Source: JAQGLW01 sp035995725 (lineage in GTDB: Bacteria; Pseudomonadota; Gammaproteobacteria; Burkholderiales; Burkholderiaceae_D). Taken from it: a stretch of DNA of 43,651 bases. Of this stretch, positions 41,297 to 43,651 are shown in pieces. The stretch is from positions 1 through 43,651 of the forward strand of contig DASYKE010000199.1 of assembly GCA_035995725.1 (NCBI GenBank). Reading direction: 5' to 3'. A program made the translations under genes and the position numbers. Below the pieces are notes generated by a model. It did not search any database. It was given only the letters and a program-made list of their open reading frames with translations, and was not told where the DNA came from. How positions within the stretch are numbered: position 1 is the stretch's first letter; each line of letters starts with the position of its first letter.

Positions 41297-41335
41297 AAAA
41301 AAGCCCGTCATGCGAAACACCATGACGGACTTTTT
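41297..41335. terminator. Bidirectional intrinsic terminator
   Basis: CCGTCATG (41305-41312) pairs with CATGACGG (41321-41328) over an 8-nt loop, with an A-run (41297-41302) on the left and a T-run (41331-41335) on the right. It can end the lipoprotein transcript from the left and the tRNA transcript from the right, starting 4 nt beyond the tRNA CCA end. Confidence 0.8.
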
Positions 41336-41338
41336 GAA

Positions 41339-41414
41339 TGGTGCCAACTGAAGGTCTCGAACCCCCTACCTCATGAATACAAGTCATGTGCTCTACCCGG
41401 TGAGCTAAGCTGGC
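41339..41414 (-). tRNA. tRNA-Thr(UGU)-like gene with encoded CCA
   Basis: On the minus strand a 76-nt cloverleaf can be drawn. The acceptor is GCCAGCT/AGTTGGC with one G-U pair, and the D-stem is GCTC/GAGC with loop ACCGGGTA. The anticodon stem is CATGA/TCATG with loop CTTGTAT (anticodon UGU, threonine). The variable loop is AGGTA, the T-stem GGGGG/CCTTC with two G-U pairs, the T-loop TTCGAGA, then A and CCA. Oddities are that position 15 is C and position 48 is A, so the usual 15-48 Levitt pair is lost, and the T-stem is weak. A terminator follows directly. It may be a functional minor copy, a degenerating tRNA or a copy carried by a former mobile element. Confidence 0.85.
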
Positions 41415-41739
41415 GTAGCCTGGAAATCACATCGCTAGTCACGTCGACTAGATATATGCATCTCCCGTACCGCCATTGAACTCCGGTTCTGCCTGAGCCG
41501 CTTTGACATGACTCAACTTCAATGACTTTTCAGTCAAAAATCAGTGGCAACATCAGTGGCAACGTTTACGGGTTACATCAGACCGGGCATGTGGAACGAG
41601 ATCGGCCAGACGAAGAGAAGCCGTTCAGACCTCCACCAGTTAGAGTCGGCCGTTCCATCTGAAACGACAGGTGAAGGCCGTGATACCGCAACTGGCAAAC
41701 TAGCGACGCGTGCCAACGTTCCCCATAACAATAATAGGT
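41415..41739. other. Region upstream of the tRNA, with a 12-bp tandem repeat
   Basis: ATCAGTGGCAAC occurs twice in tandem at 41540-41551 and 41552-41563. Read on the minus strand it encodes VATDVATDF before a stop, with another stop just upstream, which looks like the last codons of a lost gene. Integrase remnants are common beside tRNA genes, but nothing long enough to identify remains. Confidence 0.4.
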
Positions 41740-42584
41740 TTAATCAGGCACATGTATCCGCTGTTTGATGTGCTTTAAGTTGGTAACGATAGTAAACGTC
41801 ATGATGACCAATAGTGACCAGGAACTCCATTTTCCAACGTGGACGGTTGCCCATGCCCCCATTTGATTGGGATACCGCCAGACACTGAAGAACGTGCTGA
41901 TATTCTCGGCAATCCAGATAAAAAATCCGATTAGCAGAAATGAGACTAACAACGGCATGGTCCGCTCTTTATCAAGGGGGCGAAAAATGACTGTTGCAGT
42001 GCATACAGCCCGAGCGCACAGGCGGCTACATACCAACGGTAGTCGCCGATGTAATGGTGCGTGAAAAAATTTATATAGATTGCGGCGGCAATAAGGGTGG
42101 CCATCCAATAGGGAGGATGATGTTTCACCTGTAAATCAAAGAAGCGCCATGCCTGAATAATGTAGCTTCCGACCGCTGCATACATGAACCCGGAGAACAG
42201 CGGTACGCCCAACAGCTTGGTGTAGGCAAAATCCGGGTAGCTCCACGACCTGATGCCGCTTGAAGTCTTGAAAACTTCCAGCGCAAAGCCAATAACGTGA
42301 AAAAGGCTGATTGCCTTAAGTTCGTCCCAGGTTTCAAGCTTTGCCCAAACCATCCACGCTTGAATGCCCAGAGCAATGATTAAAAGAACGTCATAGCGGG
42401 GAATTCCAAGGATGCCAGCCCGGGGAACGGCAAAAACGGCGGCGAAGAAAAGGCCCACGAACAGGCATGCCCGCACTTGCTTGATGCCGAAGTACCAAAA
42501 TTCGACGATGGCACGCCGCAGCCCCGTCAACTCTGTACGAGCATTGGCATTGAGGAAATGGTAATCAAGTGCGCGTAAGGACAA
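41740..42584 (-). pseudogene. DUF817 membrane protein gene interrupted by a frameshift
   Basis: From a TTG at 42584 the frame encodes LRRAIVEFWYFGIKQVRACLFVGLFFAAVF, WDELKAISLFHVIGFALEVFKTSSGIRSWSYPDFAYTKLLGVPLFSGFMYAAVGSYIIQAW and YINFFTHHYIGDYRWYVAACALGLYA, matching DUF817. It then leaves the family and stops at 41946. The expected remainder (TVIFRPLDKERTMPLLVSFLLIGFFIWIAENISTFFSVWRYPNQMGAWATVHVGKWSSWSLLVIMTF, ending at 41740) continues in another minus-strand frame. The shift lies at about 41995-42015, near TATGCACTGCAACAG. Both halves keep family-conserved residues, so decay is recent, or it is a sequencing error. The family has no known function. Confidence 0.85.
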
Positions 42585-42636
42585 TTTTATTTTTGTAGCT
42601 TGAGGTCATTGCACAAGAACCGGACGCTGTGGGCCG

Positions 42637-43125
42637 CTATAAAATCAATTGCCAATAACCGACATCCAACCACTGGCCAAACTTGAAACCGACTTGCTTG
42701 AAATGGGCGGTTTTCTCGAAACCGAACTTTTCGTGAAGTGCAATGCTGCTTTCGTTCGGCAGGACAATTCCACCCATCACGGCGTGAACCGGCCGCCTGG
42801 CAAGCTCGGCAAGCAGCGCTTCATAGAGTAAAGTCCCCAGCCGCTGGCGTGCAATGCCATGGCGAAGATACACCGAACTTTCAACCGAATGCCGATAAGC
42901 CGAGCGAGCCCGCCATTTTGCCGCATAAGCGTAACCGACGATTTCATCGTCTCGAACACATACCAGCCAAGGAAGGCTCGATGTGACTTCCTCAATCCGC
43001 TGTGACATTTGACTGGCCGTAACCGGCTCTTCTTCGAACGTGATAACTGTATTCAGAACGTAATGGTTATAGATCAGGCAAAGGGCTTCTGCGTCTTCCA
43101 CGGAGGCTTTACGAATGCGGGTCAT
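42637..43125 (-). CDS. GNAT N-acetyltransferase (phosphinothricin acetyltransferase-like)
   Basis: The roughly 162-aa acetyl-CoA-dependent acetyltransferase resembles the Pat/Bar/YwnH group. Blocks are TRIRKASVEDAEALCLIYNHYVLNTVITFEEEPV, WLVCVRDDEIVGYAYAAKWRARSAYRHSVESSVYL, the acetyl-CoA loop region RHGIARQRLGTLLYEALL, AVMGGIVLPNESSIALHEKFGFEK and KFGQWLDVGYWQLIL. The usual RG-x-GxG/A of the CoA loop is altered to RQRLG. ATG 43125 gives the standard family N-terminus; ATG 43206 in the same frame would add a 27-residue Pro/His-rich leader. Targets include amino-acid-like toxins such as methionine sulfoximine in homologues. Confidence 0.9.
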   Translation of the reverse strand: MTRIRKASVEDAEALCLIYNHYVLNTVITFEEEPVTASQMSQRIEEVTSSLPWLVCVRDDEIVGYAYAAKWRARSAYRHSVESSVYLRHGIARQRLGTLLYEALLAELARRPVHAVMGGIVLPNESSIALHEKFGFEKTAHFKQVGFKFGQWLDVGYWQLIL

Positions 43126-43405
43126 GTTTCCCGATTGGGGCGCCGGCACGTTGCCGGAGGCGGTAGCACCGGGTGCATGATTGTGCGGCACTGGGTTATC
43201 TTTCATTGCGAAATTATATCGCGGTCCAGCGGCCGCCCGAATCAACGCAGGACGCGGCCAGGCTGCTTCAGCATACGGATGCTCGCGTCCCTACTGGTAC
43301 TTTTCAGTCGGCTGACGCTAGCAAGGTTGACCCTAGCAATAGCGCAGCGATGGCAACGTGTTCGGGAGCAAGCACTACACGCTAACGCTGACTCTGTTCA
43401 TTCAA

Positions 43406-43651
43406 TCAGGCTGCCCGCCGATTGGCCTCCAGCCGGGCATCGACCAGAGCGACGATCTCATCAATCGCACCGGACTGCATGCCCTTCTGCGCCGCGACAG
43501 TTTTCACCAGACGGTCCACCCGTTCAATATTGAGCGCGCCGCCAAACAAGGCCCGAGCCGCAGAGGACGGGCTTGCAAGTCCTTGCGCCGCGTTGGCGTA
43601 TTTTTCAAATGGCACCAGATCCTTCTCATCCGCGCCGAGCAATTTGCACAA
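43406..43651 (-). CDS. 2-dehydropantoate 2-reductase (ketopantoate reductase) family, C-terminal part
   Basis: The last 81 codons of a gene enter from the right edge, so the 5' end with the NADPH-binding domain is missing. The fragment is the helical C-terminal domain of the ApbA/PanE family: ADEKDLVPFEKYANAAQGLASPSSAARALFGGALNIERVDRLVKTVAAQKGMQSGAIDEIVALVDARLEANRR. The PSSAARAL...GA..IERVD block holds family-conserved substrate-side residues. Many paralogues in Burkholderiales act in degradation or unknown pathways, so pantothenate synthesis is not assured. Confidence 0.8.
   Translation of the reverse strand: MCKLLGADEKDLVPFEKYANAAQGLASPSSAARALFGGALNIERVDRLVKTVAAQKGMQSGAIDEIVALVDARLEANRRAA

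Overview
The window looks like a chromosomal accessory/metabolic stretch of a Burkholderiales betaproteobacterium, probably Oxalobacteraceae-like. This is inferred from two orphan Bug/TctC-type periplasmic binding proteins, CaiB/BaiF CoA-transferase and enoyl-CoA hydratase genes next to one of them, small conserved proteins of a type I associate with that order, and moderate G+C. No taxonomic search was possible. There are no rRNA genes, no CRISPR array and no intact insertion sequence or prophage. One tRNA-like gene is present.

Left block (1-9.9 kb), the most unusual part. A caspase-like peptidase runs off the left edge on the minus strand. It is divergent from two tandem His-rich DUF4399 secreted proteins. 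Next come a 60-bp duplicated upstream element and the genes FHA-GAF-HD-GYP, NodT/OprM-type outer-membrane lipoprotein, a 2xFHA-TM-repeat protein and an HlyD-type adaptor. The last three genes overlap, so they are probably translationally coupled. Together they resemble an export system with FHA (phosphothreonine) and c-di-GMP signalling, but no transporter ATPase or permease is visible.

Block 2 (10-16.5 kb) has a DUF924 gene and a LysR regulator divergent from a same-strand run: a small membrane protein, an alpha/beta-hydrolase homologue that has lost its catalytic Ser and His, a NemA-like Old Yellow Enzyme, GTP cyclohydrolase II (RibA), a zinc-type alcohol dehydrogenase/quinone reductase and an SMR efflux protein. 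A coherent reading is defence against reactive electrophiles with its own flavin supply.

Block 3 (16.8-27 kb) has an orphan TctC protein and maleate isomerase under a divergent LysR. It continues with an AI-2E-family permease, Hsp20, DUF599, the C4-dicarboxylate carrier DctA, a GAF protein and a succinate-semialdehyde-type dehydrogenase. Maleate isomerase (giving fumarate), DctA and the dehydrogenase all feed C4-acid metabolism.

Block 4 (27.3-34.7 kb) has a 45-aa lipoprotein and an iron-uptake operon: cupredoxin, FTR1 permease and an outer-membrane protein. A 17-bp perfect inverted repeat of Fur-box type lies immediately upstream of that operon. A TonB-dependent receptor follows, then a soluble RsbRD-type histidine kinase whose best ribosome-binding site points to an AUU start, and a conserved hypothetical gene.

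Right block (34.9-43.65 kb) has enoyl-CoA hydratase plus CoA-transferase, a second Bug protein, three small lipoproteins, a small HTH-like protein, strong palindromes, a minus-strand terminator with no visible gene, a tRNA-Thr(UGU)-like gene with odd features, a frameshifted DUF817 gene, a GNAT acetyltransferase, and the 3' end of a ketopantoate-reductase-family gene running off the right edge.
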